Assembly (NCBI GenBank): GCA_947426265.1
Contig: CANEDJ010000009.1
Coordinates: 1-43,114 of the forward strand
Direction of reading: 5' to 3'
Origin: MGBC102946 sp022793145
GTDB lineage: Bacteria; Bacillota_I; Bacilli_A; RF39; UBA660
Length of the DNA stretch: 43,114 nt
A model generated the notes under the pieces. It worked only from the letters and a program-made list of their open reading frames with translations, had not been told where the DNA came from and made no database searches. Within the stretch, counting starts at the first letter, position 1, and the number at the start of each line of letters is the position of its first letter. Shown here in pieces: positions 25,053 through 31,513 of this stretch. The translations under genes were made by a program, and so were the position numbers.

Positions 25053-25082
25053 ATTATAACACATATCTAGTTTATTGTACAA
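25053..25082 (-). promoter_or_regulatory. Antitoxin RNA promoter, copy 1
   Basis: On the minus strand: TTGTAC (25082-25077), 18-bp spacer, TATAAT (25058-25053). Confidence 0.7.
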
Positions 25083-25232
25083 CTGGCTTTTTAATAAATG
25101 TAAAATAATGAATTTCGAAATAGGATTTCTGTTATAAAATATGATTAAAAATAAGGAATCTGTTTCATGATTGGAAAGTTTTATAAGCTTTTGATATCAA
25201 AAATACAATGTTTAGAAGTTTATGAAAATATA

Positions 25233-25261
25233 TTTACATATTACATTCTAATAGTTATAAT
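25233..25261 (+). promoter_or_regulatory. Toxin promoter, copy 2
   Basis: TTTACA (25233-25238), 17-bp spacer, TATAAT (25256-25261), as in copy 1. Confidence 0.75.
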
Positions 25262-25317
25262 AATAAACTGGAGTACTTAATTGCGTTGTGCTGTCCTTCT
25301 AGGAGGGGCTTGATAAT

Positions 25318-25416
25318 ATGAGAAAAGATAATGTCATATCAACATTGATTGTAATCAATTTTATAGAAGTTGTCTTAGTATTTATTTTAGTATTATTTGT
25401 CTTAATAAATAACTAA
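25318..25416 (+). CDS. Putative type I toxin, small membrane peptide (copy 2)
   Basis: 32 residues, identical to the copy at 24813 except that residue 30 is Ile instead of Lys (tail INN). Ribosome binding site AGGAGGGG. The open frame, start, hydrophobic helix and flanking regulatory elements are all conserved, while the hairpin loop outside the frame has changed; this supports selection on the peptide. The function is inferred only from the type I toxin-like organisation. Confidence 0.65.
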   Translation: MRKDNVISTLIVINFIEVVLVFILVLFVLINN

Positions 25417-25435
25417 AAATTATCAGGGGATTTTG

Positions 25436-25550
25436 GTCAAACAAAAACAAGCACTAACCTTGAAACAACGTGCTTGTTCTATTAAAAAAGATAGGACAGT
25501 ACTTAATTTCATAATTAAGTATCTCCGTTTTTTTATGAGAGTTCTCTCAT
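25436..25550 (-). ncRNA. Putative antisense antitoxin RNA (copy 2)
   Basis: Same structure as copy 1: 5' hairpin, TACTTAATT/AATTAAGTA hairpin and terminator hairpin AACAAGCAC/GTGCTTGTT (25446-25454 with 25470-25478). The region complementary to the toxin leader is identical in both copies, so cross-control between copies is likely. Confidence 0.6.
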
Positions 25551-25556
25551 AATTAC

Positions 25557-25586
25557 ATTATAACATATTTTATTTGGTATGTGCAA
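25557..25586 (-). promoter_or_regulatory. Antitoxin RNA promoter, copy 2
   Basis: On the minus strand: TTGCAC (25586-25581), 18-bp spacer, TATAAT (25562-25557). The -35 box lies outside the repeated block yet is conserved in function. Confidence 0.65.
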
Positions 25587-25588
25587 AT

Positions 25589-26548
25589 TTATAATTTTGG
25601 ATTTATGATAAAAGTAGAATTGTTGATAAATTGATAGTGAGTATAAAAGTGAATTTGTCTAGATAGACGAAATAAGGATTCATCTTTGCCTTTACATTCT
25701 AACATAATATCTACATCTGTATTATAAATGGAAAGGATTTCCAAAAAGGAAATGAATTTGTGAGCATCAATAATTATATTGTGTGCTCTTTTTTCTTTTT
25801 GACTTTTTGGAGAAGAAAAATGCATTTTAGGAGATAAAGATGTATCTTTCCATGTATTTAAAATACGTTCTAAAATTGGTTTTATATCTTTTTTTTCATG
25901 ATTACAAAGATGATGATGATAATCTAAAACCATAGGAATGTGGAGTAATTCACATAATTTTAAAGTTTCTTCGGCTGTAAAAGTTTTATCATCATTTTCA
26001 AGTAGAATCATTTTTTGAATTTCTTTAGGAAGCATTTTATAAGTATCATGGAATCGTTTCATTGCACTTTCCTTATTAGGGGTGCTACTTCCAATATGTA
26101 ATACCACATGTCCTTCAATGCCTATTGCTTGATAAACGTCATATTGAAACTTTAACATTTTGATACTTTGTTCCACAATATCCTGATTGACACTATTTAA
26201 TACGCAGAATTGGTCAGGGTGGGAATCTATTCTCATGTTATGTTTTTTGATAAAATTGCCAATTTTTTGCCATTGTTCTAAAAAAGGCGTGATGTAGTCA
26301 AAATGGACATCTTTATGTGTAGCTAAAGGAATTAAATTGTGACTGAATCTAAAAAAGAAAATTTTATTTTGAAGATTGTATTTTAAAACTTTCAATAGAT
26401 TGTCTAAATTTGTATGAATAATGTTTTTCAATTTTGCTGATTGTTCTTCTTTTTGAAGCTTTGAGTAATGAGTATAAGTAATGGTGTGATTATAACTAAT
26501 GTCATCTATTGTTTTCGCAATTGCCACATATCCAAGTCTTATTTTCAT
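25589..26548 (-). CDS. uvsE: UV damage endonuclease UvsE
   Basis: 319 residues from the ATG at 26548 (MKIRLGYVAIAK), preferred to a start 12 bases upstream because GGTGAT lies just before it. UvsE nicks DNA 5' to UV photoproducts in an alternative excision repair pathway. The TIM-barrel metal ligands are visible in RFSHNLIPLATH, RIDSHPDQFCVLN, GHVVLHIGS, LENDDKTF, VLDYHHHLCNH and DIMLECKGKDESL, in the family order. Length matches the usual 300-320 residues. It is divergent from the spoIVFA-like gene and ends 19 bp from the second toxin-antitoxin copy. Confidence 0.93.
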   Translation of the reverse strand: MKIRLGYVAIAKTIDDISYNHTITYTHYSKLQKEEQSAKLKNIIHTNLDNLLKVLKYNLQNKIFFFRFSHNLIPLATHKDVHFDYITPFLEQWQKIGNFIKKHNMRIDSHPDQFCVLNSVNQDIVEQSIKMLKFQYDVYQAIGIEGHVVLHIGSSTPNKESAMKRFHDTYKMLPKEIQKMILLENDDKTFTAEETLKLCELLHIPMVLDYHHHLCNHEKKDIKPILERILNTWKDTSLSPKMHFSSPKSQKEKRAHNIIIDAHKFISFLEILSIYNTDVDIMLECKGKDESLFRLSRQIHFYTHYQFINNSTFIINPKL

Positions 26549-26628
26549 AGAAATCACCATTTCTAATATGCTCTAAAAAAGATATTCTAATCATGCGCAA
26601 AAAAACATATACTTTTTTAGGTGATACC

Positions 26629-27240
26629 ATGACTCCAGAAGAAATAAAAAAAGAAATGAAGTTAAAACGTAGTAGAAATTTAGAACCCAAAAAAGAATCA
26701 AAAAATATTGGAACAGTTATTATAATAAAATTTTTTATTACAATTTTATTGACACTAGGGATTCTGATTGGCCTAAAACAGTCTAAAGACTTTAAAAAAG
26801 TTTTTTATGAACAAGTTTATGATACCAATTTTACTTTTGCTTATGTAAATAATGTCTATCAAAAATTATTTGGAAGTCCGATTCCTTTTTCTGAATATTT
26901 GAAAGAACCAGTAAAAGCAACCTTTAAAGAACAACTTGTGTTTAAAAAAGAAGAAGCCTATAAAGATGGGGTAAAACTTACAGTGGATGAGCATTATTTG
27001 GTTCCTGTTAAAAATAGTGGTCTAGTTGTTTTTATTGGAGAAAAAGAAGGATATGGAAAAACAGTCATTGTAGAACAAATGAATGGAACCGATTTATGGT
27101 ATGGGGGATTAAAAGAAATCAATGTAAAATTATATGATTATGTAGAAGAAGGAAGTCTACTTGGTGAAGTAGAAAAAAATAATTTATTTTTAGTATTTAA
27201 AAAGGAAGGTAAGGTTCTTAATTATCAAGAATGTATGTAG
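26629..27240 (+). CDS. spoIVFA: SpoIVFA-like membrane protein with degenerate LytM (M23) domain
   Basis: 203 residues from ATG 26629, chosen because AGGTGAT precedes it; an in-frame ATG at 26593 has no good site. Lys-rich N-terminus, one membrane helix (about 34-54), then an outer domain ending in an M23-like fold: GLVVFIGEKEGYGKTVIVEQ, LWYGGLKEINVKLYDYVEEG and LLGEV. The zinc ligands of active LytM enzymes are missing, as in SpoIVFA. It is directly followed by a SpoIVFB-like protease and then rplU, the same order as in Bacillus, where SpoIVFA holds and regulates SpoIVFB during pro-sigma-K processing. Sporulation ability of this organism is not shown. Confidence 0.8.
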   Translation: MTPEEIKKEMKLKRSRNLEPKKESKNIGTVIIIKFFITILLTLGILIGLKQSKDFKKVFYEQVYDTNFTFAYVNNVYQKLFGSPIPFSEYLKEPVKATFKEQLVFKKEEAYKDGVKLTVDEHYLVPVKNSGLVVFIGEKEGYGKTVIVEQMNGTDLWYGGLKEINVKLYDYVEEGSLLGEVEKNNLFLVFKKEGKVLNYQECM

Positions 27241-27973
27241 GGTAGAAGTTCATCCCTTTTTTTATGTCGTTTCTTTTTTCACACTTATTACAGGAAATTT
27301 TAAAAGTTTCACACTTTTTATGGCAATTTTACTTTTCCATGAACTGGGACATATTTTGATGGCACTTTATTTTAAGTGGCATATAGAAAAAGTAAAACTT
27401 TATCCATTTGGAGCACTTACATTATTTGAAGAACATTTGAATAAACCAATCAAAGAAGAAATGATGATTGTATTAGCGGGGCCTATTTTTCAACTATTTT
27501 TTTATCATCTTTTTTCTGGTTTAAATTGGAATCATTTTAAAGAATTTCATTATTGTTTGCTCTATTTTAATTTACTTCCAATTATTCCTTTGGATGGTTC
27601 TAAAATAGTGATGCTCTTTTATCAATATTTTTTCTCTTATTGGCGAAGTTTTTATTTTCTATTTTATATATCCATTTTAACGCTTCCTCTTTTATTTTTC
27701 CAATTTGGATTTTCTTTGGTATTGCTTTTAATTTTGCTCACTTTATTTATGGACATGGTAGAATTTTTTCAAACTAGGAATTTTTGTTTTAGAAAATTTC
27801 TGTTGGAACGAATATTATATCGATTTGCTTTTTCTAAACGTAAAGTCATTCATGATGGAAATATCAAAAAAATGAAACGGGATACCAAACATCTATTTTA
27901 TCAAAAGGGTCACTTTGTAAGTGAAGAGACTTACTTACAAAAAATGTTTGACTTTAAAGGGAAAGCGTGGTAA
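27221..27973 (+). CDS. spoIVFB: SpoIVFB-like site-2 metalloprotease, probable ATT start
   Basis: Intramembrane zinc protease. FHELGH is the HExxH motif, and NLLPIIPLDGSKI the second conserved block with the third ligand Asp. The first in-frame ATG (27320) would begin six residues before HELGH, cutting off VEVHPFFYVV and TLITGNFKSF, which correspond to the HPFLW...LLTG N-terminus of Bacillus SpoIVFB. The frame is open to 27194 but has no ATG, GTG or TTG; ATT at 27221 lies six bases after AAGGAAGGTAAGG, overlapping spoIVFA by 20 bp. I therefore annotate 250 residues with an ATT start. The conservative alternative is 217 residues from 27320. Other explanations: a sequencing indel or frameshift. 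Confidence 0.8.
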   Translation: MIKNVCRVEVHPFFYVVSFFTLITGNFKSFTLFMAILLFHELGHILMALYFKWHIEKVKLYPFGALTLFEEHLNKPIKEEMMIVLAGPIFQLFFYHLFSGLNWNHFKEFHYCLLYFNLLPIIPLDGSKIVMLFYQYFFSYWRSFYFLFYISILTLPLLFFQFGFSLVLLLILLTLFMDMVEFFQTRNFCFRKFLLERILYRFAFSKRKVIHDGNIKKMKRDTKHLFYQKGHFVSEETYLQKMFDFKGKAW

Positions 27974-27976
27974 AAT
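27948..27976 (+). promoter_or_regulatory. Promoter of rplU inside the spoIVFB 3' end
   Basis: TTGACT (27948-27953), 17-bp spacer, TAAAAT (27971-27976). The -10 box overlaps the spoIVFB stop. Transcript start near 27983. Confidence 0.65.
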
Positions 27977-27982
27977 TTATAA

Positions 27983-28077
27983 ATGTGTAGAGCCTCACTC
28001 TACAACCGCACTGAGATAGGTTTTAAACACATTGTGTACCTTAAAGGCGAGTCTTAGAAAATGTTAGGAGGTTAAAA
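27983..28077 (+). promoter_or_regulatory. L21 leader (ribosomal protein autoregulatory RNA)
   Basis: About 95 nt between the promoter and rplU. GTGTAGAG pairs with CTCTACAAC-type sequence (27985-28001), then come ACCGCACTGAGATAGGTTTT and GTACCTTAAAGG. Position, length and these conserved-looking blocks fit the L21 leader known upstream of Firmicute rplU. Fold not computed. Confidence 0.6.
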
Positions 28078-28380
28078 ATGAAAGCAGTAATTGAAACTGG
28101 TGGAAAACAATACTATGTTGAAGAAGGAACTGTACTTTACATTGAAAAAATTGATGAAGAAAGTGGTTCAAAAATCAAATTTGACAAAGTATTAATGGCA
28201 AATGGTGTTGTTGGACATCCATATTTATCAAATGTAGAGGTAACTGGTGAAATTTTAAAACATGGTAAAAGTAAAAAAATAAAAGTGTATAAATATAATG
28301 CAAAGAAAAATTACCATAAAACTCAAGGTCACCGTCAACCATATACAAAGGTAGAAATTAAAACAATTAAATCTAAATAA
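28078..28380 (+). CDS. rplU: Large ribosomal subunit protein bL21
   Basis: 100 residues. MKAVIETGGKQYYVEEGTVL is the standard bL21 start, and KIKVYKYNAKKNYHKTQGHR with the ending TKVEIKTI is the conserved C-terminus that contacts 23S rRNA domain I. Strong TAGGAGGT ribosome binding site. First gene of the rplU-prp-rpmA operon; likely feedback-controlled through the leader RNA upstream. Confidence 0.98.
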   Translation: MKAVIETGGKQYYVEEGTVLYIEKIDEESGSKIKFDKVLMANGVVGHPYLSNVEVTGEILKHGKSKKIKVYKYNAKKNYHKTQGHRQPYTKVEIKTIKSK

Positions 28381-28382
28381 TT

Positions 28383-28670
28383 ATGATAAAAGTAACTGTA
28401 GCAAAAGATAAGATTAAAGTGTTTGGTCATGCTGGATATGAAGAAGCAGGAAAAGATATTGTTTGTGCATCTGTATCTAGTATTGTTACAACAACAATCA
28501 ATGCAGTAATAAGAATAGAGGAAGATTCTATTGCTTATGAAGAGAAAGATGGAATGGTTATTATTGATATTCTAAAACATACTTCCATTACTGATACTTT
28601 AATTTTAAATATGGTAGAATTATTAAAAGAATTAGAGAAGGAATACTCTAAATATATAAAAATTTCATAA
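28383..28670 (+). CDS. prp: Ribosomal-processing cysteine protease Prp
   Basis: 95 residues (YsxB family). Prp removes the N-terminal extension of bL27 in Firmicutes. The catalytic pair is visible: His16 in FGHAGYEEAGKDIVCASVSS and Cys28 twelve residues later, the spacing of the Staphylococcus enzyme. It lies between rplU and rpmA, as in most Firmicutes. The start codon is two bases after the rplU stop and has no good ribosome binding site, so translation probably depends on coupling to rplU. Confidence 0.95.
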   Translation: MIKVTVAKDKIKVFGHAGYEEAGKDIVCASVSSIVTTTINAVIRIEEDSIAYEEKDGMVIIDILKHTSITDTLILNMVELLKELEKEYSKYIKIS

Positions 28671-28685
28671 GAGGAGGTGTTCTGA

Positions 28686-28976
28686 GTGGAAAAATTAATG
28701 CAATTAAATATACAATTATTTGCCCATAAAAAAGGTCAAGGTTCAACAAAAAACGGTCGTGATTCCATTGCGAAAAGATTAGGCGCAAAAGCGGCAGATG
28801 GAGAATTTGTAACTGGTGGTTCAATTCTTTATCGTCAAAGAGGAACAAAAGTGTATCCAGGAAACAATGTAGGTATTGGTAGTGATGATACTGTTTATGC
28901 AAAAGTAGATGGATATGTAAAATTTGAACGTGTTGGCAGAAGTAAAAAGCAAGTAAGTGTTTATCCAAATAGATAG
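28686..28976 (+). CDS. rpmA: Large ribosomal subunit protein bL27 with cleavable N-terminus
   Basis: 96 residues from GTG 28686, which is six bases after AGGAGGTG; the ATG at 28698 is too far from it. The extension ends in LNIQLFAHKKG. Prp cuts bL27 before Ala in the LxLQFFA-type motif, leaving AHKKGQGSTKNGRDS, whose mature N-terminus reaches the peptidyl transferase centre. The rest is canonical (GGSILYRQRGTKVYPGNNVG). The presence of prp two genes upstream supports this processing. Confidence 0.97.
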   Translation: MEKLMQLNIQLFAHKKGQGSTKNGRDSIAKRLGAKAADGEFVTGGSILYRQRGTKVYPGNNVGIGSDDTVYAKVDGYVKFERVGRSKKQVSVYPNR

Positions 28977-28987
28977 GATGTAAAGAG

Positions 28988-29018
28988 AAACCAAGAAGCC
29001 GTTGCTTTTTGGTTTTTT
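28988..29018 (+). terminator. Terminator of the rplU-prp-rpmA operon
   Basis: AAACCAA (28988-28994) pairs with TTGGTTT (29009-29015), with an inner GC pair, followed by a T-run. Confidence 0.8.
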
Positions 29019-29063
29019 AAATGATATACTTTAGTTGTATAATAATGAAGGGAGGCTAAACCT

Positions 29064-29102
29064 ATGTGGAAATGGTTAAGAGGTCTTTTAATCTGGGGGT
29101 AG
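29064..29102 (+). CDS. Trp-rich micropeptide (12 residues)
   Basis: MWKWLRGLLIWG, then TAG. AGGGAGG lies eight bases before ATG. A TATAAT at 29038-29043 and a strong terminator at 29142-29180 define a short transcription unit holding only this frame. Three of 12 residues are Trp and two are basic, giving an amphipathic helix-like peptide. It could be a membrane-active peptide, or the leader peptide of a Trp-responsive attenuator. The next gene is not a Trp gene and is beyond the terminator. Too short to assign by similarity. Confidence 0.5.
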   Translation: MWKWLRGLLIWG

Positions 29103-29141
29103 TTGAGTTTTTACTTTATTGTTAATACATCATATTGGGAA

Positions 29142-29180
29142 AACTTTTAGATGGTGGTTTCTATCTAAGAGTTTTTTCTT
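29142..29180 (+). terminator. Terminator after the micropeptide
   Basis: AACTTTTAGAT (29142-29152) pairs with ATCTAAGAGTT (29163-29173), eleven pairs with one G-U, followed by TTTTCTT. Confidence 0.8.
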
Positions 29181-29269
29181 TACGTCAAATAGCGAAAAAA
29201 TTTTTTGAATCATTTTAGAATTGTTATCATATTTGATATAATAAAAATATCATAATGTGAGGTGAGTGT

Positions 29270-29944
29270 ATGAATAAAACAGATTTGGGAAAAAACTGTT
29301 TGATTAGTATTAGTGTTATTTTGCTTTACTTTTTTTGGCCAACTGTATTAAAAGCTTTTTGGGAAACATTTGGTGGAGGAACATCAGTAACACTTGGAAT
29401 GTTTATTTATAACGTAGTTGGATATGCTATTTTAGTTGGGATTTTGGTGGCAATTTATTATAAGCCACTAAAAGAAAATTGGATAAAATTTTGTAAAGAT
29501 AAGAAAAAAATAGTATCTATTTTAAAATATACTGCCATTCTTTTTATTGGAGTTTTGATTTGTAATTCTATTTTGAAATATGTATTTGATGTTGGTGTAA
29601 TAGAAAATGAAGCTGACTTATTGGTACAGTTTGAAAAATCGCCAATTTGGATTTTACTGATGGTAACGATTTATTATCCAATTGTTGAAGTGATTGTATT
29701 TCAAAAAACGATTCGTCAAGTAATAGAAAAGCCTTGGATATTTATTTTTGTAAGTTCTATTTTCTTTGGTTACTTTAATATTGCATTTTCTAAAATTACA
29801 TTGGAGACTTTGTTAGGAACTTTGCCTTATATATTCTTAAATGCTGTTTTGGCGTTTAGTTATTATAAAAAGGATAATATTATGGTACCAATTGGGACAA
29901 AAATGCTATATAATTTGGTAGTTACAATTATAAGTTTTCTATAG
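29270..29944 (+). CDS. CPBP (Abi/CAAX protease-like) membrane protein lacking catalytic residues
   Basis: 224 residues, about seven membrane helices. The CPBP pattern is present: YYPIVEVIVFQKTIRQ (motif 1), SSIFFGYFNIAFSK (motif 2) and PIGTKMLYNLVV (motif 4). Active members have EE in motif 1 and His in motifs 2 and 4. Here these read EV, Asn and Lys, so protease activity is unlikely. It occupies the position of spo0B in Bacillus (between rpmA and obg). TATAAT at 29237-29242 and AGGTGAG precede the start. It is followed after 18 bp by a small membrane protein gene. Confidence 0.7.
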   Translation: MNKTDLGKNCLISISVILLYFFWPTVLKAFWETFGGGTSVTLGMFIYNVVGYAILVGILVAIYYKPLKENWIKFCKDKKKIVSILKYTAILFIGVLICNSILKYVFDVGVIENEADLLVQFEKSPIWILLMVTIYYPIVEVIVFQKTIRQVIEKPWIFIFVSSIFFGYFNIAFSKITLETLLGTLPYIFLNAVLAFSYYKKDNIMVPIGTKMLYNLVVTIISFL

Positions 29945-29962
29945 TAGAGGAGGAACTTGCAT

Positions 29963-30151
29963 ATGAAGTTAGAGATGTTTCAAGGAGAGGCTTTAAAAAT
30001 ATTAGATAGCCAAGTAGAGTCGTTAACAGTGCAGGTTGGTGCTATTGCGGGAAATGCAAATAATGCGACAAATTTGAATTATGTTATCATAGGATTAGTG
30101 GTTGTCATTATTGTTTTAATTGTGATAACCTTATTAGGAAATAAGAAGTAG
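29963..30151 (+). CDS. Small C-terminally anchored membrane protein
   Basis: 62 residues from ATG 29963, eight bases after AGGAGGA (a TTG at 29957 would be too close to it). A predicted soluble helix with EMFQGEALKILDSQVESL is followed by an Ala/Asn-rich linker (GAIAGNANNATN), a very hydrophobic helix (about 42-58) and the basic tail GNKK. The topology is that of a tail-anchored or small coiled-coil membrane protein. It is in an operon with the CPBP-like gene. Family not recognised. Confidence 0.7.
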   Translation: MKLEMFQGEALKILDSQVESLTVQVGAIAGNANNATNLNYVIIGLVVVIIVLIVITLLGNKK

Positions 30152-30191
30152 TTTATCATTTTGATAGCTATTTTTTTTATGTTTTTTAGTG

Positions 30192-30197
30192 TATAAT
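30192..30197 (+). promoter_or_regulatory. -10 box of obg
   Basis: TATAAT at 30192-30197, giving a transcript start near 30204 and ruling out the in-frame TTG at 30205. GGAGG at 30207-30211 serves ATG 30220. Confidence 0.5.
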
Positions 30198-30219
30198 AAT
30201 AGCATTGGAGGCGAAAAGT

Positions 30220-31494
30220 ATGTTTGTAGATGAAGTCATATTAGAATTATTAGCTGGAAATGGTGGAGATGGCTGTATGGCTTTTCGCCGTGAAAAATAT
30301 GTGGAAATGGGAGGCCCTTATGGAGGAAATGGTGGAAAAGGTTCTGACATCATTTTTGAAGTAGATGAAGGATTGAATACATTACTAGATTTACGTTATA
30401 AAAGATTAATCAAAGGAACTAAGGGTGAGAATGGAGAAGGAAAAGGAAAACATGGAGCGGGAGCAGCAGATATTGTTATTAAAGTACCTCCAGGAACTGT
30501 AGTAACCGATTTAGAAACTGGGTTTGTGGTTGCAGATTTGACTCAGAAAAATGAGCGTGCAATTATTGCCAAAGGTGGTCGTGGTGGAAGAGGGAATATT
30601 GCATTTGCGACTCGCTCCAATCCAGCGCCATCTTTTGCAGAAAATGGGGAACCAGGAGAACAAAGAAAAGTAAAGGTAGAATTAAAATTGCTTGCAGATG
30701 TTGGGTTAGTAGGTCTTCCTAGTGTAGGAAAATCCACATTTATTTCTAAAATTTCTGCAGCTCGCCCTAAAATAGCAGAGTATCATTTTACGACTTTAAA
30801 ACCAAATTTAGGGGTTGTAAAAACGAAGGATGGCAGAAGTTTTGTCGTTGCTGACCTTCCTGGGTTAATTGAAGGGGCCTCTTTAGGAGAAGGACTTGGG
30901 GACCGTTTTTTAAAGCATATTGAAAGAACAAGAATTATTGCTCATATTGTAGATATGGGTTCTGTAGAAGGTAGAGACCCAATTGAAGATTATCAAATTA
31001 TTAATAAGGAATTGCAAAGTTTTCATGAAAAAATGATGGAAAAACCACAAATTGTGATTGCCAATAAAATGGATGTAGAAGGAGCAGAAGAAAATTTAAA
31101 ACGTTTTATGAAACAGATAAATGTTCCTATTTATCCAATTTCAGCACTTATGAATAAGGATATTGATAGTGTACTTATTGCGTTAGCTGATTTATTAGAA
31201 ACAATTCCAAAACAACCTCTTTATGAAGAAAATAAATTTGAGAGTCATGTTTTATATAAATTCAAAGAAGAAAAACCATTTTCAATTGAAAATGCAGGAA
31301 ATGGAGTTTGGATAGTAAGAGGAGAAAAAGTAGAGAAATTGCTTCGTATGACCAAATTTAATACAGATGAGTCAGCACTTCGTTTTGCGACAAAGCTTCG
31401 TAAGATGGGAATTGATGAAGAGCTTAGAAAATTAGGGGCATTAGAAGGAGATACCATTCGTATTTTAGATTTAGAGTTTGAATATAAAGAATAA
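30220..31494 (+). CDS. obg: GTPase Obg
   Basis: 424 residues from ATG 30220. The Obg fold with Gly-rich repeats (AGNGGDGCMAFRREKY, GGPYGGNGGKGSD) is followed by the G domain: G1 GLPSVGKS (165-172), G3 DLPGLIEGAS, G4 NKMD and G5-like ISAL. The OCT domain is at the C-terminus (from about 345). Obg is essential in most bacteria and works in 50S ribosome assembly and stress signalling; in Bacillus it is also needed for sporulation. Position after rpmA is conserved. The 3' end lies 20 bp before the HD-protein start. Confidence 0.97.
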   Translation: MFVDEVILELLAGNGGDGCMAFRREKYVEMGGPYGGNGGKGSDIIFEVDEGLNTLLDLRYKRLIKGTKGENGEGKGKHGAGAADIVIKVPPGTVVTDLETGFVVADLTQKNERAIIAKGGRGGRGNIAFATRSNPAPSFAENGEPGEQRKVKVELKLLADVGLVGLPSVGKSTFISKISAARPKIAEYHFTTLKPNLGVVKTKDGRSFVVADLPGLIEGASLGEGLGDRFLKHIERTRIIAHIVDMGSVEGRDPIEDYQIINKELQSFHEKMMEKPQIVIANKMDVEGAEENLKRFMKQINVPIYPISALMNKDIDSVLIALADLLETIPKQPLYEENKFESHVLYKFKEEKPFSIENAGNGVWIVRGEKVEKLLRMTKFNTDESALRFATKLRKMGIDEELRKLGALEGDTIRILDLEFEYKE

Positions 31495-31513
31495 AAAGGG
31501 TAGAAAGGATTTT

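Larger units (their letters stand above)
24691..25066 (+). repeat. Tandem repeat copy 1: type I toxin-antitoxin cassette
   Basis: About 375 bp, nearly identical to 25196-25570 (offset 504-505 bp). Each copy contains a toxin promoter, a 32-codon hydrophobic ORF, a hairpin near the toxin 3' end, a minus-strand promoter and an antisense RNA region. The copies differ mainly in the loop of the 24941-24975 hairpin and by single bases. The direct repeat AGTACTTAATT occurs in the toxin leader (24767-24777) and again inside the antisense region (24994-25004). Confidence 0.9.
25196..25570 (+). repeat. Tandem repeat copy 2: type I toxin-antitoxin cassette
   Basis: Second copy of the unit at 24691-25066, separated from it by about 130 bp of unique A+T-rich sequence. 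All elements are preserved: promoter TTTACA-17-TATAAT, ribosome binding site, ORF, hairpins and minus-strand promoter. The hairpin loop (25455-25469) has diverged in both length and sequence. Confidence 0.9.

Noticed and set aside
24691..25570. Two near-identical tandem units considered as a CRISPR remnant, IS ends or a recent assembly duplication
   Set aside because: Units are 375 bp with coding and promoter elements, not short repeats with spacers. No transposase or terminal inverted repeats are present. The loops have diverged, so it is not an assembly duplicate.
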